A stretch of 64,000 nt of DNA from assembly GCA_035295125.1 (NCBI GenBank), contig DATGJP010000107.1, positions 124,001-188,000 of the forward strand. Reading direction: 5' to 3'. Shown here one piece after another: positions 24,624 through 33,212 of this stretch. Both the position numbers and the translations under genes were made by a program. The notes beneath the pieces are model-generated. The model saw only the letters and a list, made by a program, of their open reading frames with translations. It was not told where the DNA came from and ran no database searches. How positions within the stretch are numbered: position 1 is the stretch's first letter; each line of letters opens with the position of its first letter. This DNA is from JAICMB01 sp035295125 (GTDB lineage: Bacteria > Acidobacteriota > Terriglobia > Bryobacterales > Bryobacteraceae).

Positions 24624-27599
24624 ATGTTTGCGGCTCGGGTGGCGGGGTTGTGTCTCTGCCTGTCAGGATCGCTCCTGGCTCAGGAAACGGCCCAACTTTC
24701 GGGCTTCATCTGGGACTCTTCCGATGCGCTCGTCCCCGCGGCCGGCGTCAGCGTGGTGAATGAAGAAACCGGCTTCCGGCGCGACACCCGGTCCGGCGAC
24801 GGCGGCTCCTACCAGGTGGCATATCTGAATCCCGGCCACTACAAAATCACCGTGCGAAGAGACGGTTTTCGCACCCTCGTGCAGTTCGGAATCAAGCTCG
24901 ATGCGGCCCAATCGGCGCGGCTCGATTTTCATTTGCAACTCGGCGACGTGCAGGAAGTCGTGACTGTCAACGGCGGACCGGTGCTGCTGAATGCCGAAGA
25001 CGCGTCGGTAAGTACGCTGGTCGGGCGAAACTGGATCGAACAACTTCCGTTGAACGGCCGCGGGTTGCTTACGTTGATGGAACTCGCCCCCGGCGCGATC
25101 ATTACGCCTGCCAGCGCGGGCGAAGCCGGCCAATTCTCCATCAACGGCCAGCGTCCGAATACCAACTTCTTCACGGTCGACGGCGTGAGCGCGAATACCG
25201 GCGTCAGCGGCGGAGGTCTTCCCGCGCAGATGTCGGGCGGATCGCTGCCCAACATGACGGCGTTCGGCAGCCTGCACACCCTCTCGTCGATTGAGGACCT
25301 CGACGAGTTCCGCCTCCAGACGTCGACCGCTACACCCGAGTGGGGCCGCTCGCCGGGCGGTCAAGTGGAGCTGAGCAGCCGGTCCGGCTCCAACGAATTT
25401 CACGGAACGGTGTTTGATGCGCTTCGAAACGACGTCCTCGACGCCAACGACTGGTTCGCAAATCGCCAGGGCGCCGGGCGGTCCGCCATCCACTTCCAGG
25501 ATTTCGGGGCCACCCTCGGAGGGCCAATTCGCAGAGACCGCACGTTCGTCTTCCTCTCGTACGAAGGCTTGCGATTGACGCAGCCGTACAACTGGCAGTC
25601 AGTCGTTCCCACGCTTGCCGCGCGGCAATCGGCGCCCGCCATGGTGCAACCGCTTCTAAACGCGTTTCCTTTACCGAATGGCGCGGACCTCGGCGGCGGA
25701 TTGGGACAGTTCAATGGCAGCACCGCGCGGCCATCCGGTTTCGATGGCGGCAGCGTACGAGTCGACCATGCTCTGACATCGCGAATCCTGCTCTTCGGGC
25801 GCTTTACCCAGACCCCGTCGTTCTCCAGCGCTGAGCAACTTCAGATCAACTCTGTGGAACTCCATTCGAATTCGATCACGGCGGGATTGAACGCTGTGAT
25901 AAGCCCGGCCATGACCTCCGAGCTTCGGTTTAATACCACCGATACGAGCGCGAGTTCGGTGTGGCGATCGGCGGATGGCCAGCCCGTACTGACCTGCTAT
26001 ACCGACGTGCTGCAGGGCGGCGCCGGCGCACCCTGTACGTCGTTCTATCGCTTCGCCGTGAACGGAATCGGCCAATTAGTGGCGGGAACCGACGCGATGA
26101 ACCAACAGCGGCAGTGGGACGCGATTGGTTCTCTCGAATGGCGGCGCGGCTCCCACGACTTCCGATTCGGCTTCGATTTTCGCCGGCTCACGGCCGCAAG
26201 AAACGGTCCCCTGACTAGCGTAAACGTCATCGCCGCAAGCCTCCAGGACGTGTTGAACGGCGTCTTCACCATCAACGAAGCGCAATCCCTGGAGAGAACA
26301 GCGCAGGTGGACTCATTCTCGCTGTTCGCCATGGACACCTGGCGCCTGACGCCGCGATTCTCCCTGACGTATGGCGTGCGCTGGGACATCGATCCGCCGC
26401 CTGTCGTGCCTGGGCCGCCGGTAAGCAGTGTTTTGCCGGCTTCGCCCACGCAACCCGCAAACATCGAGATCTGGCCCATGCGTTATACGAATCTCGCGCC
26501 TCATGTGGCCGTAGCCTACCGGGTTCGCGCGGATGGGCGTACCGTCCTTCGAGCCGGCGCTGGTCTCTACTACGACCCGAATTTCAGTGTTGCAATGGAC
26601 GGCATCAACGGAACTCCTTACAACATCTGGCAGTTTAATCCTCTGGTCCCCATCGCGCCATCGCGAACCAATGCGCTCGTAACCTATGGCTTTGCGCCCG
26701 ATTTCCGGATTCCTTCGACGTGGCAATGGAACGTGACCGTCGAGCACGGCATCACTTCGAACGATGCTATCTCAGCCGCCTACGTCGGGTCCAAGGCGGG
26801 CAACCTGCTGCGGCGCGAAATCGGTCCCCAAAACAGCCTGATCACGCAGCTTGTGCTCGCCACCAATCATGGCGAATCGAATTACAACGCACTGCAACTC
26901 CAGTACCGCCGGCGGCTCACACGCGGTCTGCAAGGACTGGTTTCATACTCGTGGTCGCATTCCATCGATAACGGGTCGGCGGACTCGGCGATTTACTGGA
27001 CTCCGTCCGCTGCCTTTGCGGCAGCCGACCTCGCGTCGTCGAATTTCGACGTGCGCCATACATTCACTGCTGCTTTCTCATTGGCCTTGCCGAAACGTTG
27101 GGCGCTCGACGGAATGTTCCGGGCGCGAACTGGATTCCCGATCGACGTCCTCGAAGCAGAAAGCGCTTTTGGCCTCACCTTTGCGAATGCTTTTCGGCCG
27201 AGTCTCGTTGCTGGCGTGCCGGTCTGGCTCGACGATCCCAATGCTCCCGGCGGCCGGCGTCTGAACCCGGCCGCGTTCACGGGCCAAAACCTGGTGCAAG
27301 GGACCCTGGGCCGCAATGCCATACCCGGGTTCGGAATGTCGCAGCTCGACCTGGCGCTGCGTCGCAGTTTTGCTCTGACGGAGAGATGTTCGCTGGAAGT
27401 CCGTGCGGAGTCGTTCAATCTCGTGAATCACGCGAACTTCGCCGATCCCCTGCCGTTTCTTTCCAGCCCGCTGTTCGGGCAATCGGCCTCGATGTTGAAC
27501 CTGATGTTGGGCAGTGGAAGCCCGAGCACGGGATTGTCTCCGGCATTCCAACTCGGCGGACCGCGAGCGGTCCAGTTGGTCGCCCGTTTTCAATTCTGA
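24624..27599 (+). CDS. Oar-like TonB-dependent outer-membrane receptor
   Basis: A 991-residue protein: signal peptide 1-19 (LCLCLSGSLLAQ), a carboxypeptidase-regulatory-like domain at about 20-110 (LSGFIWDSSDALVPAAGVSV to KITVRRDGFRTL), a plug-like region at about 110-270 (LLNAEDASVSTLVGRNWIEQ, FFTVDGVSAN, FRLQTSTATPEWGRSPGGQV) and a long C-terminal barrel with alternating aromatic strands ending in QLVARFQF. This is the Oar/'TonB-dependent receptor' type abundant in Acidobacteria, thought to import large substrates or serve in adhesion. It follows the anti-sigma gene by 2 bp with AAGGAG before the start, and is the likely regulated target of the sigma factor. Confidence 0.88.
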   Translation: MFAARVAGLCLCLSGSLLAQETAQLSGFIWDSSDALVPAAGVSVVNEETGFRRDTRSGDGGSYQVAYLNPGHYKITVRRDGFRTLVQFGIKLDAAQSARLDFHLQLGDVQEVVTVNGGPVLLNAEDASVSTLVGRNWIEQLPLNGRGLLTLMELAPGAIITPASAGEAGQFSINGQRPNTNFFTVDGVSANTGVSGGGLPAQMSGGSLPNMTAFGSLHTLSSIEDLDEFRLQTSTATPEWGRSPGGQVELSSRSGSNEFHGTVFDALRNDVLDANDWFANRQGAGRSAIHFQDFGATLGGPIRRDRTFVFLSYEGLRLTQPYNWQSVVPTLAARQSAPAMVQPLLNAFPLPNGADLGGGLGQFNGSTARPSGFDGGSVRVDHALTSRILLFGRFTQTPSFSSAEQLQINSVELHSNSITAGLNAVISPAMTSELRFNTTDTSASSVWRSADGQPVLTCYTDVLQGGAGAPCTSFYRFAVNGIGQLVAGTDAMNQQRQWDAIGSLEWRRGSHDFRFGFDFRRLTAARNGPLTSVNVIAASLQDVLNGVFTINEAQSLERTAQVDSFSLFAMDTWRLTPRFSLTYGVRWDIDPPPVVPGPPVSSVLPASPTQPANIEIWPMRYTNLAPHVAVAYRVRADGRTVLRAGAGLYYDPNFSVAMDGINGTPYNIWQFNPLVPIAPSRTNALVTYGFAPDFRIPSTWQWNVTVEHGITSNDAISAAYVGSKAGNLLRREIGPQNSLITQLVLATNHGESNYNALQLQYRRRLTRGLQGLVSYSWSHSIDNGSADSAIYWTPSAAFAAADLASSNFDVRHTFTAAFSLALPKRWALDGMFRARTGFPIDVLEAESAFGLTFANAFRPSLVAGVPVWLDDPNAPGGRRLNPAAFTGQNLVQGTLGRNAIPGFGMSQLDLALRRSFALTERCSLEVRAESFNLVNHANFADPLPFLSSPLFGQSASMLNLMLGSGSPSTGLSPAFQLGGPRAVQLVARFQF

Positions 27600-27622
27600 A
27601 GGGATTAGAAGCTTTTAAAGAA

Positions 27623-27660
27623 GGTGGAAGGGTGACGCCGGCGGTTTCGCCCTGGTCGCC
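27623..27660. repeat. Partial class I element, reverse orientation
   Basis: On the minus strand the segment reads CAGGGCGAAACCGCCGGCG followed by TCACCCTTCC, closely like the right end CAGGCGAAACCGCCTGCGCCACC-type of the copy at 3313. It lies between the receptor gene and the FecR-like gene. Only this half is recognisable. Confidence 0.4.
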
Positions 27661-27746
27661 TTCGGTGTAGCTTAACGGTGCTACCACGCTTCACAAGGCA
27701 GGCGAAAGCTTGGCAGACCGCCGCGCAGCAGCCCGAAAGTCACGTT

Positions 27747-28106
27747 ATGTGTACATGGTCCATAATCGCCCTACTCGTGTGCGCCCTGACGCATGGCACG
27801 TCCTGCGGAATCGTGCTCAGCGTAGAAGGCCATGTCGAACTGACTCGGCGTGGAGTCTCGAAGTCGTTGTCCCAAGGCGAGAATCTCATCCCCGGCGACC
27901 GCATCATATCCGCTGATGGCGCTGCCATCATCCAGCTCACTCGCGGCGGCCAATTTGCCGTTTTCCCCAGCTCCTCGATCATCTTCCGCCGCGACCCGCT
28001 CTCGCTCCCCTCCTGGATTGCAACAATAAGAACCAGGATCGGTCGCTTCGGCCTGTCGGATTCGGCATCCCGACGCTCGAAAGCAGTAATGGCCGTGCGC
28101 GGCTAG
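27747..28106 (+). CDS. Small FecR-domain-like exported protein
   Basis: A 119-residue protein beginning MCTWSIIALLVCALTHGTSC, a signal peptide with possible lipobox. The mature part, IVLSVEGHVELTRRGVSKSL through GENLIPGDRIISADGAAIIQ to LTRGGQFAVFPSSSIIFRRD, matches the FecR-type fold found in periplasmic regulators and in many stand-alone acidobacterial proteins. It lacks the anti-sigma N-terminus and membrane span of true FecR. It ends shortly before the gene at 28132 and lies downstream of the sigma/receptor operon. The upstream in-frame start at 27678 would add residues without signal character. Confidence 0.6.
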   Translation: MCTWSIIALLVCALTHGTSCGIVLSVEGHVELTRRGVSKSLSQGENLIPGDRIISADGAAIIQLTRGGQFAVFPSSSIIFRRDPLSLPSWIATIRTRIGRFGLSDSASRRSKAVMAVRG

Positions 28107-28131
28107 GAGTCCACAGGAGGAGGAAAATATC

Positions 28132-28941
28132 ATGCGTTCCATAGTTGTGTCTCTTATATTCGGCGCCGTTGCAGTTTCTCAGACGCCCGCTACGAAGCTA
28201 CAAACGGCCGGCATGGTAGGCCTGGCGCCAGGTCAAACCGCCCGGTTGAACGTGCTCAATCCCGGCTTGCCGGCGCCCGCGGGCACCGCGGTCATCTGTA
28301 GCGGCACCTTGTCGATCCAGGACGACAAGCAGAATGAGTTAAAGAATACATCTGTATCGGTGCTACCCGGGCAGAGTTCCGCCGTGGACCTGAACGCCGA
28401 TACCGATCTCAAAATATCGACTCGCATCCAGATTCGTGGCGTGGTTTCTTCCTTCCGTACCTGCCTGGTTCCGACGCTCGAAATCTTCGACAACGCCACC
28501 GGCAAGACGACCGTGATCGTGACGCAGACCAACGTTACACCGCCGTCCACCGGCACGACCTTAACCGCCGTCACACCATGCCGCGTCGCCGACACCCGAG
28601 CCGACCAGGGCAAGGCCGATCCGTTCGGCCCGCCTACGATCAAAGGTAATACCTCGCGCAGTTTCCCCATCCCGGCCGGTTCCTGCAGCATTCCTAGCGA
28701 TGCGCAGGCCTATGCCTTGAACATCACCGTGGTGCCTCATGGTCAAGTCGGCTTTCTGACCGCCTGGCCTGACGGACAAACCCAGCCGGTTGCGGCAACT
28801 TTGACCTGGGCGAACGGAACCTTTATCACGAACTCCGCGATCGTGGCTGCCGGAAACAACGGAGCCATTGACGTCTACGTGAGTGACGATGCGGATGTCG
28901 TCATCGACATCTCCGGATACTTCGAGCCCGCGTCGATATAG
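28132..28941 (+). CDS. Secreted two-part protein, first of a tandem paralogous pair
   Basis: A 269-residue exported protein, signal peptide MRSIVVSLIFGAVAVSQ. The N-terminal half (LQTAGMVGLAPGQTARLNVL to STRIQIRG) reads as a beta-sandwich. The C-terminal half (AVTPCRVADTRADQGKADPF, then FPIPAGSCSIPSDAQAYALN and a terminal VYVSDDADVVIDISGYF) is a module found at the end of many acidobacterial surface proteins. No enzyme motif is visible. A strong AGGAGGAGG-type ribosome site precedes the ATG. The next gene is a close paralogue, so the pair arose by tandem duplication. Confidence 0.7.
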   Translation: MRSIVVSLIFGAVAVSQTPATKLQTAGMVGLAPGQTARLNVLNPGLPAPAGTAVICSGTLSIQDDKQNELKNTSVSVLPGQSSAVDLNADTDLKISTRIQIRGVVSSFRTCLVPTLEIFDNATGKTTVIVTQTNVTPPSTGTTLTAVTPCRVADTRADQGKADPFGPPTIKGNTSRSFPIPAGSCSIPSDAQAYALNITVVPHGQVGFLTAWPDGQTQPVAATLTWANGTFITNSAIVAAGNNGAIDVYVSDDADVVIDISGYFEPASI

Positions 28942-28963
28942 ACTCGTACGGAGGAGGATCGTC

Positions 28964-29815
28964 ATGCGAAGCTCATGCTTCATACTGCCTGTGTTGCTGG
29001 CGGGTGCATTCGCATCCGGCCAGACCGTTGTGCCCACGGAACTGAGAACGGTCGGAGTGCTTGGGATAACCGCCGGCCAGACCGCGCGCCTCAATGTCTT
29101 CGGCCCGCCGTTTCCCAACGGTTTCTTCCCGCCGGTGCCAATTCGCGCCTGCTCGGCTACGCTCTCCTTCGTCGACCCGCAGAATAACCACCTTAAAGAT
29201 TCGAACATCATCATCGCCCCCGGCCAAAGTACGTTCCTCGATCTCAACGCGGATACCGACCTCCCCGCGAGGACGGCACGTTTACAGATTCGCGGCCTGG
29301 TTACGATTCAATTTCCCGACCCCGTCTTCTGCAGCGCGGTGCCGACCGTCGAGCTGATCGATAACTCCACGGGCAAAACCACCGCGATTCTCGCTCAAAC
29401 CAACGTCAGCGGCCTGGCGCGTCCCGCCGCTACTTTTACCGCGGTCGTGCCCTGCCGCATTGCGGATACCCGCACAAATCAGGGTAAAACCGGCGATTTT
29501 GGACCACCATTTTTAGCCCACGGCTCGACCCGCACATTTTCCGTTCCGCTGAGTTCCTGCGGCATTCCCAGCAACGCGCAAGCCTATGCGGTAAACCTGA
29601 CGGCGCTACCTCATGGCATGGGTGGATTTCTGACCAGTTGGCCCAGCGGGCAGCCGCAGCCCCTGGCCTCGAACCTGAATTGGTTTAGCGGCGGCGTGGT
29701 AGCAAATAATGCCATTGTTTCGGCGGGAACGAACGGATCGATTAATGTTTTCGTCAGTGATGACGCCGATCTCATCATCGACATTAACGGGTATTTCGTG
29801 GCGAGTTCCGAGTAA
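28964..29815 (+). CDS. Secreted two-part protein, second of the tandem pair
   Basis: A 283-residue paralogue of the gene at 28132. It has a signal peptide (FILPVLLAGAFASGQ), the N-terminal LRTVGVLGITAGQTARLNVF region, and the same C-terminal module (AVVPCRIADTRTNQGKTGDF, GIPSNAQAYAVNLTALPHG, VFVSDDADLIIDINGYF). The first halves differ more than the second halves, suggesting that the terminal module is the conserved anchor or binding part. The ATG at 28964 was chosen because GGAGGAGG lies just upstream and a signal peptide starts there; the longer frame overlaps the previous gene. Confidence 0.7.
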   Translation: MRSSCFILPVLLAGAFASGQTVVPTELRTVGVLGITAGQTARLNVFGPPFPNGFFPPVPIRACSATLSFVDPQNNHLKDSNIIIAPGQSTFLDLNADTDLPARTARLQIRGLVTIQFPDPVFCSAVPTVELIDNSTGKTTAILAQTNVSGLARPAATFTAVVPCRIADTRTNQGKTGDFGPPFLAHGSTRTFSVPLSSCGIPSNAQAYAVNLTALPHGMGGFLTSWPSGQPQPLASNLNWFSGGVVANNAIVSAGTNGSINVFVSDDADLIIDINGYFVASSE

Positions 29816-29844
29816 CCACATCACCCGCAGGGGTGCTGGTGTGG
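29816..29844 (+). terminator. Possible hairpin terminator after the paralogous pair
   Basis: Outer arms CCACA (29816-29820) and TGTGG (29840-29844) and inner arms CACCC (29822-29826) and GGGTG (29831-29835) can form a two-part stem around GCAG. No T-run follows, so termination by this structure alone is uncertain. Confidence 0.3.
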
Positions 29845-29875
29845 CCTGGTACGTGCATGTACAATGGAGATCACC

Positions 29876-30256
29876 ATGGGTTTCCATGAGTCACCGACAG
29901 GTGTAACCGCGACTTACGCGGCCCATCCTCACTTCTGCGACGCTGTGAACCACAACATAATTCAGTCGGAGATCGAGGGTGGCGTGTTTTTGCGGGATCT
30001 TCCGGCCGGTTCACGACTCACGATCGAAACCAAAAACAGGTTTTACACGCTTGTGGTACTGGGTGAAGAAGCCGCACTCATCTCGGGTCACCCCGAATAT
30101 TGCCCCGATCCAGCGCTGGTCCAAATCCACGGCTCCACCTGGGGCGGGTCGATGCTGAAGACCCGTTTCATCGGCCGCGGCATGCACCTGGAGTTTGATC
30201 ACCCGGTGTATCACACCGTCGTGACGTCGCAAATCATCGACATCCGCGCGCACTGA
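29876..30256 (+). CDS. Small soluble protein of unknown function
   Basis: A 126-residue protein without signal peptide or membrane span (MGFHESPTGVTATYAAHPHF start). It contains two Cys (HFCDAV and EYCPDP), a GSRLTIETKNRFYTLVVLGE strand pair and a HGSTWGGSMLKTRFIGRGMH segment; the pattern is that of a small all-beta fold. Similar 'SxLxIxTxNxxYxL ... GSxxGGSxLKxxxIGxGMxLEF' proteins occur widely in Acidobacteria as unnamed conserved proteins. GGAG lies 6 bp before the ATG at 29876; the ATG at 29864 is also in frame. Confidence 0.6.
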   Translation: MGFHESPTGVTATYAAHPHFCDAVNHNIIQSEIEGGVFLRDLPAGSRLTIETKNRFYTLVVLGEEAALISGHPEYCPDPALVQIHGSTWGGSMLKTRFIGRGMHLEFDHPVYHTVVTSQIIDIRAH

Positions 30257-30360
30257 GGATTGTCAAGAACTACCATATTTCTACTAGGGATCTTTGGAAT
30301 CCGGTTTGCTAAACTCTGGACAGAAGTGGGAGGTCCTGAATTCTCCGAATTTCAGGGCGC

Positions 30361-31593
30361 TTGCTGCCGTTTCTGCTCTGGATCGGTACGCTCTCGGGTC
30401 AAGTTGCCTTCCCGTTCATCTTCACCGAATCGCGCCCCCGAGGTGAAAGCACTTTACAGATTGTCAACGCTGGGGTAAAACACCCAGTCGTTCCGGGCTT
30501 TGCCGCGTCTGCGAACGCGTCGGTTTCTTTCGACGGCAAGCGGCTGATCTTTTCCGGGAAGCGACACCCCGCCGACGTCTGGCAAATCTGGGAAATCACC
30601 CTGGCGGGAGGCGCGCCCCACCGTCTGAGTTCCGGCGCTGGTGACGCAATCGCGCCGTTTTATCTCCCGGCCGACAAGTACGTTTATTCGCGCCGGACGC
30701 CCGAAGGTTTCGAAATCGAAGTTGCGCCGCTTGACGGCTCCACGCCGCCGCTGCGCCTCACCTACGGCCCCGGCGATCACATCGTCAACGAAGTTCTGCG
30801 AGACGGCCGCATTCTTTTCGAAGCGCCGCACACCGGCCGCCGCGACCTATACACCGTCTATTCTGACGGCTCCGGCGTCGAGACGCATCGCTGCGATCAC
30901 TCACACGACCGGCACTCGGGACGAGAACTCGCGTCCGGCGACATCGTCTTCGAGGCCGGAGGCCGGCTAGCACGGTTTACGTCCGCCCGTGCCGTCGAAA
31001 TCGGCATCAATCTGCCCGCGGGTCAATTCGACGGTCCCATCGCCGAGATCGCTGACGACGACTGGCTCGTCTCCTATCGTCCTGCCAAAACCGGTCCATT
31101 TGGACTGTATCGCTTGAATCCTAACCTCGAGAAAGTCCTCGTCGTCGATGGCGCCGATGCCCGCGATCCGGTCATTGTCCGCCCTCAAACAGCCCCGAAA
31201 TGGCACCCCTCGAGTCTCGGCAATCGCGAAGGCGGCAACATTCTCTGCCTCAACGTCTACACCTCGCATCTCCCGATTCCACCCGGCGCGGTCGCCCAGG
31301 TGCGCGTCTGGGCGCGAAGTGACCGAGATGCAGAGATCCGCCTGGGCGAAGCGCCCGTGGAGTCGGATGGCTCCTTCTTCCTCACCGTCCCTTCCGAACG
31401 CGCCATCCGATTCGAACTGCTCGACCGCAACGGCAAGACCGCCGCCGCCGAGAAAACGTGGTTCTGGATGCGCCGCGGCGAACAGCGCGTCTGCGTCGGT
31501 TGCCACGCCGGACCCGAGCGTGCACCCGACAACGAGGTCCCCCAAATCCTGTTGCGCACCACCGACCCGGTGAAAATGGAGTTCCCCAAATGA
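30361..31593 (+). CDS. Exported PD40/TolB-type propeller with one C-terminal haem-c site
   Basis: A 410-residue protein whose N-terminus (LPFLLWIGTLSGQVAFPFIF) resembles a signal peptide and must use a non-ATG start; TTG at 30361 is the best in-frame choice. The body has repeated WD40/PD40-like blades (VSFDGKRLIFSGKRHP, IAPFYLPADKYVYSRR, ILFEAPHTGRRDLYTVYSDG). The end has SDGSFFLTVPSERAIRFELL followed by a CVGCH haem site (378-382) and PERAPDNEVP. This matches a family of periplasmic proteins seen in Acidobacteria and Planctomycetes, distantly similar to a part of hydrazine synthase alpha; I infer no such activity. It heads a six-gene coupled cluster (ATGA to the next gene). Confidence 0.65.
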   Translation: MLPFLLWIGTLSGQVAFPFIFTESRPRGESTLQIVNAGVKHPVVPGFAASANASVSFDGKRLIFSGKRHPADVWQIWEITLAGGAPHRLSSGAGDAIAPFYLPADKYVYSRRTPEGFEIEVAPLDGSTPPLRLTYGPGDHIVNEVLRDGRILFEAPHTGRRDLYTVYSDGSGVETHRCDHSHDRHSGRELASGDIVFEAGGRLARFTSARAVEIGINLPAGQFDGPIAEIADDDWLVSYRPAKTGPFGLYRLNPNLEKVLVVDGADARDPVIVRPQTAPKWHPSSLGNREGGNILCLNVYTSHLPIPPGAVAQVRVWARSDRDAEIRLGEAPVESDGSFFLTVPSERAIRFELLDRNGKTAAAEKTWFWMRRGEQRVCVGCHAGPERAPDNEVPQILLRTTDPVKMEFPK

Positions 31594-33212
31594 AGTCGAT
31601 TCGTATTCTTATTGCGTTGGCTGCCGGCGCGCTGGCAGCCGATCGTCCCACGGATGGCCCCATTCGTTTTGAGGAAGTGAGCGCGCAGGCCGGTATCACG
31701 TTTACCCACAGTTTCGGCGCGGAAAAGCTCGGCTCGCTGCTCGAAAGCACCGGTGGCGGCGCCGTCTGGTTCGACTACAACAACGACGGCCTGCTGGATC
31801 TGTACGTCGTTTCGGGCAAGCCGCTGGGCAAGGGCATGCATCCTTATCCCTTGCGCAAGCCGCCCGCGGTCGCGCCGCACAATCATCTCTACCGCAACGA
31901 CGGAAACGGCAAATTCACCGATGTCACGGACAAAGCGGGAGTCGCGGGCGACATCTTCAGCATGGGTGCGATTGCCGCCGACTTCGATAACGACGGCAAC
32001 GTAGACCTGCTGGTCACTGGCTACGGCCGGGTTGTACTGTACCGCAACAAGGGCGACGGTACGTTTGAAGACGTCACGGCCAAGGCCGGCATCAACGTTC
32101 CGGGCTGGTCGATCGGTTCAGCGTGGTTCGACTACGACCGCGACGGCTGCATCGACCTGTTCATCGGCCGGTACGTGAAGTTCGACCCCGAATACCGCTC
32201 TTACTACGCCGCAGACAACTACCCCGGACCGCTCGACTACGAACCCGAAACCAACGTGCTGCTGCACAACAACTGCAACGGAACGTTCACTGACGTAAGC
32301 GAGAAATCCGGCATCGCCAGCGTCAAAGGACGCACCATGGGCGCTACGGCCGCCGATTTCGACCTCGACGGTTATCCCGACATCTACGTCGCCAACGATA
32401 AGACCGAGAACTTCCTCTTTCACAACCAGCGCAACGGCACCTTCAAGGAAATCGCCGTGAACGCCGGCGTCGCCTACGGCCAGAACGGTGAAAACACCTC
32501 CGCCATGGGGCCTGTGTTCCATGACTTCAATCACGATGGCCGCGTCGATCTGTGGGTGTCCGATTCCAAGTACAACCGCCTGATGAAGAACACCGGCAAG
32601 CTCGGCTTCGAGGACGTCACCGAACGTGCGGGCATTTCAGAATACGCGGCGCAGTACGTGAGCTGGGGCACCGGCGTTTACGACTTCGACAATGATGGCC
32701 GCGAGGATGTCTTCGTCGTTCATGGCGGCCTGATTCACCTGGTCCCGCAGGAGCATACCATCTTTCGCGGTCTCGGCGAGTGGAAATTCGAGGACGTTTC
32801 CCGCGGCGCCGGACCGTTCTTCGACGTCAAGAGCGTGGGCCGCGGCGCGGCGTTCGCCGACTACGACAACGACGGCCGGATGGACGTTTTCATCGTGAAT
32901 CTTGGCGCGCCAGCCTACCTGTTGCACAACACTTCGCCGAACCAGAATCACTGGCTCGAAGTGAAGCTTGTTGGCCACAAGAGCAATCGCGACGGCATCG
33001 GTGCCCAGGTCGAAATCGTCGCCGGAACACTGCGTGAGCAGCGCGAACGCGTTGCCGGTTCGGGTTATTTATCGCAGGACGATCCCCGCATCCATTTCGG
33101 TCTCGGCGCGGCCAAAAGCGTCGACAAACTGACCGTGACGTGGCCCAGCGGCACGAAGCAAGCGGTTGAAAACGTGCAAGTTGACCGCTTAGTCACCATC
33201 CATGAGAAGTAA
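31590..33212 (+). CDS. CRTAC1/ASPIC-UnbV family FG-GAP repeat protein
   Basis: A 540-residue exported protein, signal peptide MKSIRILIALAAGALAA. It has many FG-GAP/VCBS-type calcium-binding repeats (WFDYNNDGLLDLYVV, DFDNDGNVDLLVTG, DFDLDGYPDIYVAND, DFDNDGREDVFVVHGG, DYDNDGRMDVFIVNL), forming a beta-propeller with Asp-x-Asp-x-Asp-Gly loops. The C-terminus is the ASPIC/UnbV domain (NHWLEVKLVGHKSNRDGIGA, and SGYLSQDDPRIHFGLG). Function is unknown; relatives occur beside cytochromes and transport genes. It starts in a 4-bp overlap with the previous gene and overlaps the next by 11 bp. Confidence 0.85.
   Translation: MKSIRILIALAAGALAADRPTDGPIRFEEVSAQAGITFTHSFGAEKLGSLLESTGGGAVWFDYNNDGLLDLYVVSGKPLGKGMHPYPLRKPPAVAPHNHLYRNDGNGKFTDVTDKAGVAGDIFSMGAIAADFDNDGNVDLLVTGYGRVVLYRNKGDGTFEDVTAKAGINVPGWSIGSAWFDYDRDGCIDLFIGRYVKFDPEYRSYYAADNYPGPLDYEPETNVLLHNNCNGTFTDVSEKSGIASVKGRTMGATAADFDLDGYPDIYVANDKTENFLFHNQRNGTFKEIAVNAGVAYGQNGENTSAMGPVFHDFNHDGRVDLWVSDSKYNRLMKNTGKLGFEDVTERAGISEYAAQYVSWGTGVYDFDNDGREDVFVVHGGLIHLVPQEHTIFRGLGEWKFEDVSRGAGPFFDVKSVGRGAAFADYDNDGRMDVFIVNLGAPAYLLHNTSPNQNHWLEVKLVGHKSNRDGIGAQVEIVAGTLREQRERVAGSGYLSQDDPRIHFGLGAAKSVDKLTVTWPSGTKQAVENVQVDRLVTIHEK

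Noticed and set aside
30361..31593. Hydrazine-synthase alpha-like function for the haem propeller protein
   Set aside because: Resemblance is limited to the propeller and single CxxCH tail; the other hydrazine synthase subunits are absent.
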